Origin: Hyphomonadaceae bacterium UBA7672
Lineage (GTDB): Bacteria; Pseudomonadota; Alphaproteobacteria; Caulobacterales; Hyphomonadaceae
Reading direction: 5' to 3'
NCBI GenBank assembly: GCA_002483135.1
Contig: DLHI01000019.1
Coordinates: 867-64,866 of the forward strand
Length of the DNA stretch: 64,000 nucleotides
Shown here: one piece after another, positions 32,906-41,618 of the stretch
How the letters are laid out: each line of letters opens with the position of its first letter
Position numbering within the stretch: the first letter of the stretch is position 1
Translations under genes and position numbers: made by a program
Notes under the pieces: generated by a model
Seen by the model: the letters and a program-made list of their open reading frames with translations, nothing else
Database searches by the model: none
What the model was told of the DNA's origin: nothing

Positions 32906-33666
32906 GAGTTGGCTCCTGGAATGGTGGCCAGCATCGCCCGCGCGGCTTCGCGTTCGGCATGCTGCTTGGATGGTCCGGTGGCGGTGACGGGCTCATACCC
33001 TTCGATCACGACCGTGGTGGTGAAAACTGGCGCATGGTCGGGCCCGGTGCGGCCGACATGGCGGTAGGAGGGCGTTGGCAGGCCCTCGCCCTGCGCCCAT
33101 TCCTGAAGCGCGGATTTGGGATCGCGGGGGGCTTCGGCGTTTGCTTTCAACAGTCCGGCCCAGTGACGCAGCACGAACTTCTCGGCCTTCGCAAGACCGC
33201 CGTCGAGATAGATCGCGCCGATCACCGCCTCGGCGGCGTTGGCGAGGAGCGACGCCTTGGTCGCGCCGCCATTGGCGCGCTCGGCCTTGTCCACGATCAG
33301 GAAGGAGCCAAGGCCGAGGGCCGCGCCTACGACCGCGCAGGCTTCGCGACTGACGATGGCGTTGAGACGCGGGGCGAGTTCGCCCTCGCGCGCCAGAGGG
33401 AAGCGCACCATCAACGCCTCGACGATCACGAGGCCGAGCACGCGGTCGCCAAGGAATTCGAGACGCTCATTGCTCCATTCGGCGGACTTGCCCTGGGCGG
33501 CGCTGCGATGGGTCATCGCGCGGTCCAGCAGCTTCTCGTCCTTGAACGCATACCCCGTGGCCGCCTCGCACGCGGCGCGCTGTTCCGCAGAGAGAGTGGG
33601 AACGGCGTCGACGCGCGCCCGGTTCTTGCGGCGCTTTCCGGTGTGGCTGGAGTTCGGGCGTGTCAC
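32902..33666 (-). CDS. rnc: Ribonuclease III
   Basis: RNase III cleaves double-stranded RNA in rRNA and mRNA processing. The 254-residue protein has a basic 25-residue N-terminal tail, the RNase III signature NERLEFLGDRVLGLV with its catalytic acids, the second acidic motif AEAVIGAIYLDGG, and a C-terminal double-stranded RNA-binding domain (DPKSALQEWAQGEGLPTPSY to the end). The start is a GTG overlapping the acpS stop as GTGA. Confidence 0.98.
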   Translation of the reverse strand: MTRPNSSHTGKRRKNRARVDAVPTLSAEQRAACEAATGYAFKDEKLLDRAMTHRSAAQGKSAEWSNERLEFLGDRVLGLVIVEALMVRFPLAREGELAPRLNAIVSREACAVVGAALGLGSFLIVDKAERANGGATKASLLANAAEAVIGAIYLDGGLAKAEKFVLRHWAGLLKANAEAPRDPKSALQEWAQGEGLPTPSYRHVGRTGPDHAPVFTTTVVIEGYEPVTATGPSKQHAEREAARAMLATIPGANS

Positions 33667-34088
33667 GCCGATGCTCCGGCTGGGGGCACCGTTGGTAGGG
33701 CTTCGATGATCACCTGCGCCTGGGCGTAGGGATACTCATCGGTGATGGTGAGATGGATGAAGCAGGTCATTCCCGGCGGGGTGAGCTTGGCGAGACGGTC
33801 GGCGGCCCCGCCTGTGAGCGCGAAAGTGGGCTTGCCGGTTGGCAGGTTGACCACGCCCATATGCTGCCAGTGCACGCCACGACGTGGAACGCCCGTGCCC
33901 AGCGCCTTGGCGCACGCTTCCTTGGCGGCGAAGCGCTTGGCATAGGTGGGCGCGCGCTGCCGGCGACGGTCGGCAGTACGACGCTCGACCTCGGTGAAGA
34001 CCCGGTTGGTGAAACGGTCGCCGAACTCGGCCAGCGATTTCTCGATCCGGCGGATGTCGCACATGTCCTGGCCAATGCCGATGATCAT
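33663..34088 (-). CDS. acpS: Holo-[acyl-carrier-protein] synthase
   Basis: AcpS attaches phosphopantetheine to acyl carrier protein. The 141-residue protein starts IIGIGQDMCDIRRIEK (metal-binding Asp) and carries the signature FAAKEACAKALGTG and HLTITDEYPYAQAQV. It is normal in length. In many Alphaproteobacteria lepB (signal peptidase I) follows acpS; here acpS overlaps rnc directly by four bases. Confidence 0.97.
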   Translation of the reverse strand: MIIGIGQDMCDIRRIEKSLAEFGDRFTNRVFTEVERRTADRRRQRAPTYAKRFAAKEACAKALGTGVPRRGVHWQHMGVVNLPTGKPTFALTGGAADRLAKLTPPGMTCFIHLTITDEYPYAQAQVIIEALPTVPPAGASA

Positions 34089-34852
34089 CCGTGGCCACGC
34101 GCGATGTCGATTTCCTGGCGCATGCGCTTCACGGCCGCTTCGAGTCCGACGAACAGCGCCTCGCCCATGATGAAATGGCCGATGTTCAGCTCGCGCACTT
34201 CCGGAATGGCCGCCACGGCATGAACCGTGTCGTAGGTCAGCCCGTGACCGACATGGATCTCGATGCCGCGCTCGTGGCCATAGGCGGCGGCTTCCTCCAG
34301 GCGTTTCAGCTCGTCGTCAGCGCCCCTCTTGTCGCCCGCAAACACCAGTTCGACATACTTGCCCGTGTGCAGTTCAACCACCGGCGCGCCCATGGCTTCA
34401 GCGACGGCGATCTGGACCTTGCTCGGCTCGATGAACAGCGACACGCGGCTGCCGCCATCGCGCAGCTTGCGCACGAATGGCTCCACCTGATCGTGCAGAC
34501 GCGCCACGTCGAGGCCGCCTTCAGTCGTCCGCTCTTCCCGGCGCTCCGGCACGAGGCAGGCCGCGTGCGGCTTGTAAGCGAGCGCGATGGCGAGCATCTC
34601 GTCGGTTGTCGCCATTTCGAGGTTGATCGGCAGGCTGGTTGCGCTGCGCACGGCGGCAAGGTCCGCGTCGCGGATGTGGCGGCGATCCTCGCGCAGGTGG
34701 ATCGTGATGCCATCCGCGCCGGCGGCGTGGGCGACAGCTGCGGCCTTGGCTGGATCAGGATGCACGCCGCCGCGCGCGTTGCGGATGGTCGCAACGTGAT
34801 CGATGTTCACACCCAATCTTGCTTTGGGGGGGCGGGCGCGGGTGAGCGTCAT
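34085..34852 (-). CDS. pdxJ: Pyridoxine 5'-phosphate synthase
   Basis: PdxJ condenses 3-amino-2-oxopropyl phosphate with deoxyxylulose 5-phosphate to form pyridoxine phosphate (vitamin B6). The 255-residue TIM-barrel protein shows LGVNIDHVATIRNARGG, DGITIHLREDRRHI, the basic CLVPERREERTTEGG and HVGHGLTYDTV. The ATG overlaps the pyrE stop as ATGA, and its own stop overlaps acpS as ATGA. Confidence 0.98.
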   Translation of the reverse strand: MTLTRARPPKARLGVNIDHVATIRNARGGVHPDPAKAAAVAHAAGADGITIHLREDRRHIRDADLAAVRSATSLPINLEMATTDEMLAIALAYKPHAACLVPERREERTTEGGLDVARLHDQVEPFVRKLRDGGSRVSLFIEPSKVQIAVAEAMGAPVVELHTGKYVELVFAGDKRGADDELKRLEEAAAYGHERGIEIHVGHGLTYDTVHAVAAIPEVRELNIGHFIMGEALFVGLEAAVKRMRQEIDIARGHG

Positions 34853-35433
34853 TTCAGGCCACGGCTCCCGGGCTTGATCGCGGGCAGTTTCGCGAGTTCG
34901 GGCGGCAGGTCGTTGGCGTCGTAGTCGGGGAAATCGACGGCCGCGAGCGAGACGAGCTTGAGGCCGCCCACGTCCGCCTTGCCGTTGGAGCGATCCACCA
35001 CGCAGGCCGCGCCGATGACGTTGGCGCCTGCAACTTTCAGCGCTTCCAGTGTTTCACGCATCGAGATGCCCGTGGTGACGATGTCTTCCACGATGATCAC
35101 GCGATCCTCGGGCGCGACCGTGAAGCCACGGCGCAGGCTCATCACGCCGCCCTCGCGCTCGGTGTAGAGCGAGCGGCAGCCCAGCGCGCGGGCGGTTTCA
35201 TAGCCGGGGATCAGGCCGCCAACCGCAGGACCGACAACCACGTCGATCTTGCCGAACTCAGCCTCAAGCTTGCGGGCCAAGGCGCCGCACAGGCGCTCGG
35301 TCGTCTTCGGATGCGAGAAAACCAGCGCCTTCTGCAGGAAAACCGGGCTGCGGCGGCCGGAGGACAGGATGAAGTGCCCCTCCAGCAGGGCGCCGACCTT
35401 CCTGAATTCGTCGAGAACGTCGTTCGTGTTCAT
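34849..35433 (-). CDS. pyrE: Orotate phosphoribosyltransferase
   Basis: PyrE makes OMP from orotate and PRPP. The 194-residue protein contains VVGPAVGGLIPGYETARAL, a flexible catalytic loop around YTEREGGVMSLRRGF, and the PRPP motif RVIIVEDIVTTGISM. The ATG at 35431-35433 (MNTNDVLDEF) was preferred to the opening six codons earlier. It lies 58 bp after the small lipoprotein gene, with the start of the coupled run pyrE-pdxJ-acpS-rnc-era. Confidence 0.97.
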   Translation of the reverse strand: MNTNDVLDEFRKVGALLEGHFILSSGRRSPVFLQKALVFSHPKTTERLCGALARKLEAEFGKIDVVVGPAVGGLIPGYETARALGCRSLYTEREGGVMSLRRGFTVAPEDRVIIVEDIVTTGISMRETLEALKVAGANVIGAACVVDRSNGKADVGGLKLVSLAAVDFPDYDANDLPPELAKLPAIKPGSRGLK

Positions 35434-35491
35434 GTCTGTCCTGGCTCGCACGGAAATTCTGGCCGAGCCCTACAACCCTTTGTCTTCCGGC

Positions 35492-35881
35492 TCAATCGAC
35501 ACACAGCGTCGGGGTCGGCAAACCGTCCTCGATGCGCTGGTTGCAGCCGCAGGGGTTGCTGTTGAGCGAGCAGCGGCCGACCGCCTTCACCCCGGGGGTA
35601 AGCGGACCGTTCGAGCTGTCGGCGTAACAGGAGCCCTGGCACTGGTCGCTGTCGGAGCAGACTTTCCCGGCGTCGGAGAAGGTGAGCACGCATTGGGCCT
35701 TCTGCAGGCGGCAGATCGGCGCCCACTGGCCTCCTCCGGCGAGACAGCCGGCCTCGGAGACCGGAATGGCAGGCTTCTCAACCGACGCCGGCGGCGGCGG
35801 CGGCTTGAGGGGCTCTTCCTGCATCGGCGCGCAGGCGGCGACAAACAGGGCGGCAATCGCAGCGATCCAGCGCATGGTCAT
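35492..35881 (-). CDS. Cysteine-rich small lipoprotein
   Basis: A 129-residue lipoprotein with lipobox FVAAC (Cys17), a proline-rich spacer (EEPLKPPPPPASVEKP) and a C-terminal domain with ten cysteines, including AGCLAGGG, PICRLQKAQC, KVCSDSDQCQGSCY and NPCGCNQ, likely forming disulfides in the periplasm. No known family was identified. The ATG at 35881 overlaps the rsh stop as ATGA, so it is translated from the rsh message, an odd partner for a stringent-response enzyme. Confidence 0.75.
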   Translation of the reverse strand: MTMRWIAAIAALFVAACAPMQEEPLKPPPPPASVEKPAIPVSEAGCLAGGGQWAPICRLQKAQCVLTFSDAGKVCSDSDQCQGSCYADSSNGPLTPGVKAVGRCSLNSNPCGCNQRIEDGLPTPTLCVD

Positions 35882-38133
35882 CCCTTCACACGTTCGGCCG
35901 AGTCCACCACGGCGAGCGCGCGCAGGGCGGCGACGATCTGGGTGAGGCGTTTGTTGTCCTCGACCTCGACGTCGAACTCGAAGTCGAAGAAGTCTGGCGA
36001 GCGTTTGAGCGTTTTCACGTTGATGATGTTGCCCTGCGCGTCCGACACAGTCTTGGCCAGCAGGGCGAGCGCGCCGCGGCGGTTTGCGGTGGTGACATGG
36101 ATGCGGCCGACGGCCAGCGCGTCCGAGTCACCCTTCGGCCGCCAGCGCAGATCGAGCCAGCGATCCGACTGGTTCTCGTATTCCGCAAGGCGCGCACAAT
36201 CGATAACGTGAACCTCGATCCCCTTCTCGGGGATCAGCACGCCGACAATGCGGTCGCCCGGCAGGGGCGAACAGCATTCGGCCAGATGCATGGTGACGCC
36301 CGCCGTCATCTCGCCACCGGCGATCAGGCTGGGGCCCTCGGCGTCGGGAGTGGACATGGCGTGACGGCCCGGATCATCGAGACCGGGGAACGCCTTCTCG
36401 AGCATGTCTGCGGTTGAAACGCGGCCACGGCCAATGGCTTCAGCCAATGCGTCGACCTTCTCGAAGCCGGCGCGCTCAGCCATTTCCTGATCATCCACCT
36501 CGACGGGATCAAGGCCGATGCGGCGCAACGCATGCTCGATCAGACGATGGCCAATGGCGACGAACTCGCCGCGCTCGGCCGTGCGCGTCAGGCGGCGGAT
36601 GGCGGAACGGGCGCGGCCGGTCACAGCGAGGCTTTCCCAATGCGCCTGCGTCGCCGGCCGGTCGCCGCGCAAGACTTCGATAGTGTCGCCGTTCTCGAGG
36701 ATGGTGCGCAACGGCCGGTCCTGCCCGTTGATGCGCGCGCCGATCGTCGTGTCGCCGATCTCGGTATGGACTGCATAGGCAAAATCGAGTGGCGTTGCGC
36801 CAGCCGGCAATCGTACCAGTTGCCCCTTCGGCGTGAAGACGAAGACGCTGTCGCGATACATCTGCAACTTGGCGTGCTCAAGGAATTCCTCGGGACTGCC
36901 GCCGTGCTTCAGCATGTCGGCGAATTCCGTGAGTTCGGCTTCAGCGTCGAGACCTGCCTCACGCGCCGCCTCGGCATCGAATCCGTATTGCGAGTTCTTG
37001 TAGCTCCAGTGCGCCGCGACGCCGCGTTCGGCGACGGCTTCCATGTCCTTGGTACGAATCTGCAACTCGACGCGGCGATTGCCGGGGCCGAGGAAAGTGG
37101 TGTGCAGCGAGCGATAGCCATTCGGCTTGGGAACGGAGATGTAGTCCTTGAACTTCTCGGACAACGCCGCCCACTGCTGGTGCGCAGCGCCGAGCGCGCG
37201 ATAGCATTCCTCGGTCGTGCCGACGATAAGGCGGAAGGCGAAGACATCGCCGAGGTCCTTGAACGAGATCGATTTGGATTCGAGCTTTCTCCAGATCGAA
37301 TAGGGACGCTTCATCCGGCCGACGAGTTCGCCGCGCACGCCGCGCGTCAGCATCACTGTCTCGATGTCGGACCGGATGCGGTCGAGCACTGAAGTGTCGT
37401 CCGTGACCAGTTCCTCGAGACGCTTGGTGATCGCCGAATAGGCGACAGGGTTCACCTGCCTGAAGGCCAGGTCTTCAAGTTCGCCGGCAAAGATCGATAG
37501 ACCCACGCGGCGCGCCAGCGGGGCGTATATGTCCAGGGTCTCGCGCGAAACGCGCAGGCGGGACTCCTCGTTCGGCATGAACTCGATCGTGCGCATGTTG
37601 TGCAGGCGATCGGCCAGCTTCACGAGCAGGACGCGGATGTCCTTGGTGGTCGCGAGGATGAACTTCTGGAAGTTCTCGGCCTGGATCAGGGCGCGTGGCG
37701 AATTGCTGCCGGTGACCTTGGGCAGCTTGGTGACGCCATCGACGAGGTCAGCCACCTCCTTGCCAAACAGGTCGCGTATTTCGCCAACCGGCACGTCACA
37801 GTCTTCGACGACGTCGTGCAGCAAACCGGCGATGATGGTGGACTGATCGAGCTTGATATCCGTCAGCAGGCCGGCAACCGCGACCGGGTGCGCAAAGTAC
37901 GGGTCGCCCGAATGGCGCAGCTGCTGGCCGTGCTTCATGACGGCGTAGACGTAGGCCTTGTTGAGCTCGTCCTCGCTCGCGTCCGGCTGGTAGGCCTTCA
38001 CGCGATCGACGAGTTCGTTCTGGCGCAGGAACTTGCGGCCGCGCGGTTTCGCAGCAGCAGCTGGGTTGGCGGCGGCAGGCGTGCTGGCCGGTTCAGGCTT
38101 CTTGAAGGGGGCGACGTTGCCCGGTTGCCCCAT
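35878..38133 (-). CDS. rsh: Bifunctional (p)ppGpp synthetase/hydrolase (RelA/SpoT homologue)
   Basis: This enzyme makes and degrades (p)ppGpp, the stringent-response alarmone. The 751-residue protein has a Pro/Ala-rich N-terminal tail, an HD hydrolase domain (DPYFAHPVAVAGLL, LLHDVVEDC), a synthetase domain (KRPYSIWRKLESK, DVFAFRLIV, PNGYRSLHTT), a TGS domain starting near VFVFTPKGQLVRLP, and a C-terminal ACT domain (ANRRGALALLAKTVSD). Both active sites look intact, as expected for the single bifunctional Rsh of Alphaproteobacteria. It starts 12 bp after rpoZ, the standard alphaproteobacterial pairing. Confidence 0.97.
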   Translation of the reverse strand: MGQPGNVAPFKKPEPASTPAAANPAAAAKPRGRKFLRQNELVDRVKAYQPDASEDELNKAYVYAVMKHGQQLRHSGDPYFAHPVAVAGLLTDIKLDQSTIIAGLLHDVVEDCDVPVGEIRDLFGKEVADLVDGVTKLPKVTGSNSPRALIQAENFQKFILATTKDIRVLLVKLADRLHNMRTIEFMPNEESRLRVSRETLDIYAPLARRVGLSIFAGELEDLAFRQVNPVAYSAITKRLEELVTDDTSVLDRIRSDIETVMLTRGVRGELVGRMKRPYSIWRKLESKSISFKDLGDVFAFRLIVGTTEECYRALGAAHQQWAALSEKFKDYISVPKPNGYRSLHTTFLGPGNRRVELQIRTKDMEAVAERGVAAHWSYKNSQYGFDAEAAREAGLDAEAELTEFADMLKHGGSPEEFLEHAKLQMYRDSVFVFTPKGQLVRLPAGATPLDFAYAVHTEIGDTTIGARINGQDRPLRTILENGDTIEVLRGDRPATQAHWESLAVTGRARSAIRRLTRTAERGEFVAIGHRLIEHALRRIGLDPVEVDDQEMAERAGFEKVDALAEAIGRGRVSTADMLEKAFPGLDDPGRHAMSTPDAEGPSLIAGGEMTAGVTMHLAECCSPLPGDRIVGVLIPEKGIEVHVIDCARLAEYENQSDRWLDLRWRPKGDSDALAVGRIHVTTANRRGALALLAKTVSDAQGNIINVKTLKRSPDFFDFEFDVEVEDNKRLTQIVAALRALAVVDSAERVKG

Positions 38134-38145
38134 TTGGCCTGCCTC

Positions 38146-38496
38146 TTAGAAGCGCTCTTCGCGCGCCGACTCCAGCTCGACCTGATAAGCCTTGAGAACT
38201 TCTTCCTCGGAAGAGGCCGGGGCGGCGGCAAGCGCGCGCTTGTCGGCTTCCTTCTCGGCTTCCTCGCCGGGACGGACTTCCTGAAGTTCGGCGACCAGGC
38301 TGTCGCGGATGGTTTCGAGGTCGACGGTCTCGCCGGCGATCTCGCGCAGGGCGATAACCGGATCCTTGTCGTTGTCCCGGTCGATCGTGATCGGGGCTCC
38401 CTGGCGGATGACGCGCGCACGATGCGCGGCAAGGAGAACCAGCTGGAACCGGTTCGGTACCTTTTCCACGCAGTCTTCAACCGTCACGCGGGCCAT
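38146..38496 (-). CDS. rpoZ: DNA-directed RNA polymerase omega subunit
   Basis: Omega assists assembly and stability of RNA polymerase and contributes to ppGpp sensing. The 116-residue protein opens ARVTVEDCVEKVPNRFQLVLLAAHRAR, with PITIDRDNDKDPVIALREIAG and a Lys/Glu-rich C-terminus (EVRPGEEAEKEADKRAL). Linkage to rsh is conserved. It is probably the first gene of the operon down to era, with its promoter in the 450-bp region upstream. Confidence 0.96.
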   Translation of the reverse strand: MARVTVEDCVEKVPNRFQLVLLAAHRARVIRQGAPITIDRDNDKDPVIALREIAGETVDLETIRDSLVAELQEVRPGEEAEKEADKRALAAAPASSEEEVLKAYQVELESAREERF

Positions 38497-38945
38497 GCGT
38501 CTCTCCTTTGGGAACCGCCCTCCCTACAGGAAAGGGTTCGCGGGCGCAACATAGGCTTTCATGGTCATTTTGGCCAGTTTTTTGGGGATTTCGGCGCTTT
38601 TGACCCGGTTGCCGGGCATTAGCCGGGAAGATGGGCTCACAAAACGACCCCGGTGTCCGGGCCTGTCCGGTGGCGGGCGCCAGGCCCCCTGCGGAGACTT
38701 CTGCGGGCGCAGGCAGCCCGATGGCTTGCCGATTTCTTGGCGACCCGGACGGTCGTTCATTGCAGGCCCACGCATGACGTTGCGCCGCCGACGCCGTGTT
38801 CCGGCGTCCTCATTGGAATCGGCTCAACGCCTCGCACGAAGAAATCCACCATGCGCGCCGCGGGCTACGAGGATCTCATCGTCAGACGCGAATGGAATGC
38901 GCGAACCGGCTTTGCTGGCGCGATCTTTCAGATAAACTGCGAGTC
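38497..38945. other. Intergenic region upstream of rpoZ
   Basis: 449 bp between the divergent rpoZ and coiled-coil genes. Several short open frames cross it on both strands but none has a ribosome site or plausible protein composition. It should contain the rpoZ operon promoter; no strong sigma-70 match or hairpin stood out. Confidence 0.5.
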
Positions 38946-39398
38946 ATGGACCCGATCGAGCGCGACCTCGCATCCCGCAAAGCCGAGCTGAAAAAGCTCG
39001 CCATCGACCTGCAGCGCCTCGAGGAAGCGCCCGCGCGGCGCGGCACGGTGGCCTATCGCGAGAAGAACAAGGAACTCGCCGCCCTGCGCAAACGCATCGA
39101 CGTGGTGAAGTTCGGGATCGGCGAGATCGAGGAGATCATCGCCGAGCACAAGCGGCATGTTCGCGACCGTGAGAACAATGTGCGGCCGGTGCGGCCGGAC
39201 ATCTCGCTGCGCCGGGCCCTGGGCGACCGGGAGCGCAAGCGGATCGCGGCGGACTATCGCCGCAAGATACTGGCGCAGATGCGGGTCTTCGGGCCTGATT
39301 TCGATGCGAGCTCGCTGAAGGTCTATGTCGAACGGGTGACCGATCTGCAGGGCCAGCCGATTTGCGGCTATTCCCTCGGCCCGCCTGAATACGAGTGA
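38946..39398 (+). CDS. Charged coiled-coil protein of unknown function
   Basis: A 150-residue, strongly charged protein. Residues about 5-80 form a heptad-like helix (ERDLASRKAELKKLAIDLQRLEE, then KNKELAALRKRIDVVK and IEEIIAEHKRHVRDREN). A second part, about 82-150, has an Arg-rich RRALGDRERKRIAADYRRK and a short globular end QPICGYSLGPPEYE. No family was recognised. The ATG at 38946 was chosen as the first after a run of poor composition; the frame is open 50 codons earlier. A C10 tract lies just after its stop. Confidence 0.6.
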   Translation: MDPIERDLASRKAELKKLAIDLQRLEEAPARRGTVAYREKNKELAALRKRIDVVKFGIGEIEEIIAEHKRHVRDRENNVRPVRPDISLRRALGDRERKRIAADYRRKILAQMRVFGPDFDASSLKVYVERVTDLQGQPICGYSLGPPEYE

Positions 39399-39438
39399 GG
39401 CGGCCCCCCCCCCTGCCCGACGTGGCGGGCGCTGGGCG

Positions 39439-39467
39439 TTGACCAAAATCACTGGTTCGCCTACCTC
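39439..39467 (+). promoter_or_regulatory. Candidate promoter of tRNA-Gly
   Basis: TTGACC (39439-39444), 17 bp, then TACCTC (39462-39467), which would place transcription start a few bases before the tRNA. The -35 element is good and the -10 weak. Confidence 0.4.
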
Positions 39468-39478
39468 GTCCCGGCCTT

Positions 39479-39552
39479 GCGGGTATAGCTCAATGGTAGA
39501 GCAGCAGCCTTCCAAGCTGAATACGAGGGTTCGATTCCCTCTACCCGCTCCA
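39479..39552 (+). tRNA. tRNA-Gly (anticodon TCC)
   Basis: A 74-nt cloverleaf including encoded CCA. The acceptor stem is GCGGGTA pairing with TACCCGC. The D arm is AGCTCAATGGTAGAGC. The anticodon arm GCAGCCTTCCAAGCTG has anticodon TCC (reads GGA/GGG). The T arm is GAGGGTTCGATTCCCTC. The discriminator is T, then CCA at 39550-39552. Confidence 0.97.
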
Positions 39553-39839
39553 GGCCTTTCGTCGGCCACTGGCCGGCAAGTCTCCGGCAAGCAATCCCAA
39601 GGTAAAGCCGTGCATATGCGGTGGGTTTCCTAGCATTCGCGCCATCTCGATTAACCAATTGGCCGCCAACGCTCAGTCTTTCTTAGGGATAATAGCGTAC
39701 GAATTGTCGCAGGGAGACGCGCTGCATCTGAGGCGCCGCTTCCGCCTTGTGGGCGGGGAAATCGGCGGCGACCAGCGGAGCGAGGCGCGTCCTGTGCGGG
39801 CAAAAAGCCGGCGCGGGGAACGCAGAGGCAGTACGTACG

Positions 39840-41474
39840 ATGTCGCCGACGACGATGACGCGTGTCGATCCGATTTTTCTCGAGGCGATCGAGAACCTGC
39901 CCGACGGCATTTCGATCTTCGACCACGACGGCGTTCCGATCCTTCATAACCGCATGTCGGAGAAACGCTTTCCGCACCTCTACGAGGCGTTCGCGAAGGG
40001 CGCCAAGCACTATCGCGAAGCGATGGAATACTCGATCCGTCAGTCGCGGCCTGACCTGGATGACGAACAGGTCGCCTTTCACGTCGAACATTTCAACACG
40101 CTCACAGAGACCGGCGAGACATACGAGACCAAGACGAACGACAATCGCATTGTGCAGATCACCTATCGCCCCATGGCGGACGGTCGGAAGGTTGCGATTT
40201 CGGTCGACGTAACGGAACTGCGCCAGCGCGAGCGTGAGCTGAAGCGCGCGCAGGCGGCAGCCATCGCTGCCTCGAACGCCAAGTCGGCCTTCCTCGCCAA
40301 CATGAGCCATGAAATCCGCACGCCGCTGAACGGCATCCTGGGCATGGCGCAGGTGCTGGAGATGGGCGGGCTAACCGACGAACAGCGCGACCAGGTGCAG
40401 ACCATTCTCGATTCCGGCCGTAACCTCATGGCCCTGCTCAACGACGTGCTCGATCTGTCGAAGATCGAGGCGGGCAAGATCGCTGTCGTCAGGGCTGACA
40501 CCGACCTGACCCACACATTGCGCCGGCTGCACCGCCTGTGGAAGCCAAAGGCCGAGGAAGCGGGTCTGGAATTCTTCCTGTCGCTGGATGCTGACCTGCC
40601 GCAGGTCCTGAATTTCGACGCAGTACGCGTGCGCCAGTGTGTGTCCAACCTGATTTCCAATGCGATCAAGTTCACCAAGCAGGGCCGCGTCGAGGTGTTC
40701 GTCACCGCGCGCCGCAACGCCGATGGGCAGTATCTCGTCAAGGTGCGCGTGTCCGACACAGGGATCGGCATGGACGAGGAGACGATGGGCCGCCTCTTCA
40801 CACCCTTCACACAGGCGGACGATTCAACCTCGCGCAAGTATGGCGGCACTGGCCTCGGCCTCTCGATCACGCGCAAGCTGGCCGAGCTGATGGGCGGCGA
40901 AGCCACCGTTCGCTCCGAACCGGGCCGTGGTTCCGAATTCACCTTCTCGTTCCTGGCAGGCGAAGCCGCGCCGCAGCATCGCGTCGTCAGTGAAGGCGCT
41001 TCTGTGAGCGAGGACGAAGCGCGCTCGACCCTGAAGGGGCAGAACCTGCGCCTGCTGCTGGTCGACGATCACCCGATCAACCGGCAGGTGGCCTCGCTCT
41101 TCCTGCGCCCATTCAACATGCGGATCGTCGAAGCCACCAACGGCAAGGAAGCGCTTGAGGCCTTGCGCCGCGAGACGTTCGACCTGGTCTGCCTCGATGT
41201 GCATATGCCCGTAATGGACGGCACGCAGACGATCGCTGCAATCCGCGCCTCGGACGAGCCGTGGGCGAACATCCCGGTCATCGCCCTGACCGCAGATGCG
41301 ATGACCGGCGACAAGGAACGCTACCTGGCCATGGGAATGGACGGCTACCTGTCCAAACCAATCGCCGAGCGGGATCTGGTGACCGAAATCAACCGCGTCC
41401 GCAGCCTCACGCCACAACAACTCGCCGCGAATCGGGATGCAAAGATGGCTTTCGAAGAAAGCCAGGCGGCCTGA
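39840..41474 (+). CDS. Soluble PAS-containing hybrid histidine kinase
   Basis: A 544-residue sensor kinase without membrane segments. An N-terminal PAS-like sensor covers about residues 8-125 (FLEAIENLPDGISIFDHDG). HisKA has the phosphorylatable His157 in NMSHEIRTPLNGILG. The ATPase domain shows SNLISNAIKF, DTGIGMDEET and GGTGLGLSI. A C-terminal receiver (about 400-525) carries phospho-acceptor Asp453 in LDVHMPVMDG and the Lys in SKPI. Such soluble hybrid kinases in Caulobacterales often feed phosphotransferase relays, but no partner gene is adjacent. The ATG at 39840 (MSPTTMTRVDP) was chosen over the frame opening 31 codons earlier. It is about 290 bp downstream of tRNA-Gly. Confidence 0.93.
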   Translation: MSPTTMTRVDPIFLEAIENLPDGISIFDHDGVPILHNRMSEKRFPHLYEAFAKGAKHYREAMEYSIRQSRPDLDDEQVAFHVEHFNTLTETGETYETKTNDNRIVQITYRPMADGRKVAISVDVTELRQRERELKRAQAAAIAASNAKSAFLANMSHEIRTPLNGILGMAQVLEMGGLTDEQRDQVQTILDSGRNLMALLNDVLDLSKIEAGKIAVVRADTDLTHTLRRLHRLWKPKAEEAGLEFFLSLDADLPQVLNFDAVRVRQCVSNLISNAIKFTKQGRVEVFVTARRNADGQYLVKVRVSDTGIGMDEETMGRLFTPFTQADDSTSRKYGGTGLGLSITRKLAELMGGEATVRSEPGRGSEFTFSFLAGEAAPQHRVVSEGASVSEDEARSTLKGQNLRLLLVDDHPINRQVASLFLRPFNMRIVEATNGKEALEALRRETFDLVCLDVHMPVMDGTQTIAAIRASDEPWANIPVIALTADAMTGDKERYLAMGMDGYLSKPIAERDLVTEINRVRSLTPQQLAANRDAKMAFEESQAA

Positions 41475-41618
41475 TTCCGGGCCTTTCCCGCGTTCGTTAC
41501 CGTTCGCACTGGAAAAATCGCTGGCGCTTTCCCCACTCGTAAGGTGATCTCTCCCCAAGCCGCCCCAGTGCGGTGATGGATTTCGGCGCCGCAGATGCGG
41601 GCCAAAGGGAGAGACGTC

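Noticed and set aside
38561..38935. Open frames in the 450-bp region upstream of rpoZ as possible genes
   Set aside because: No ribosome site, Arg/Ser/Pro-rich composition on both strands, and no recognisable domain; more likely promoter and leader sequence.
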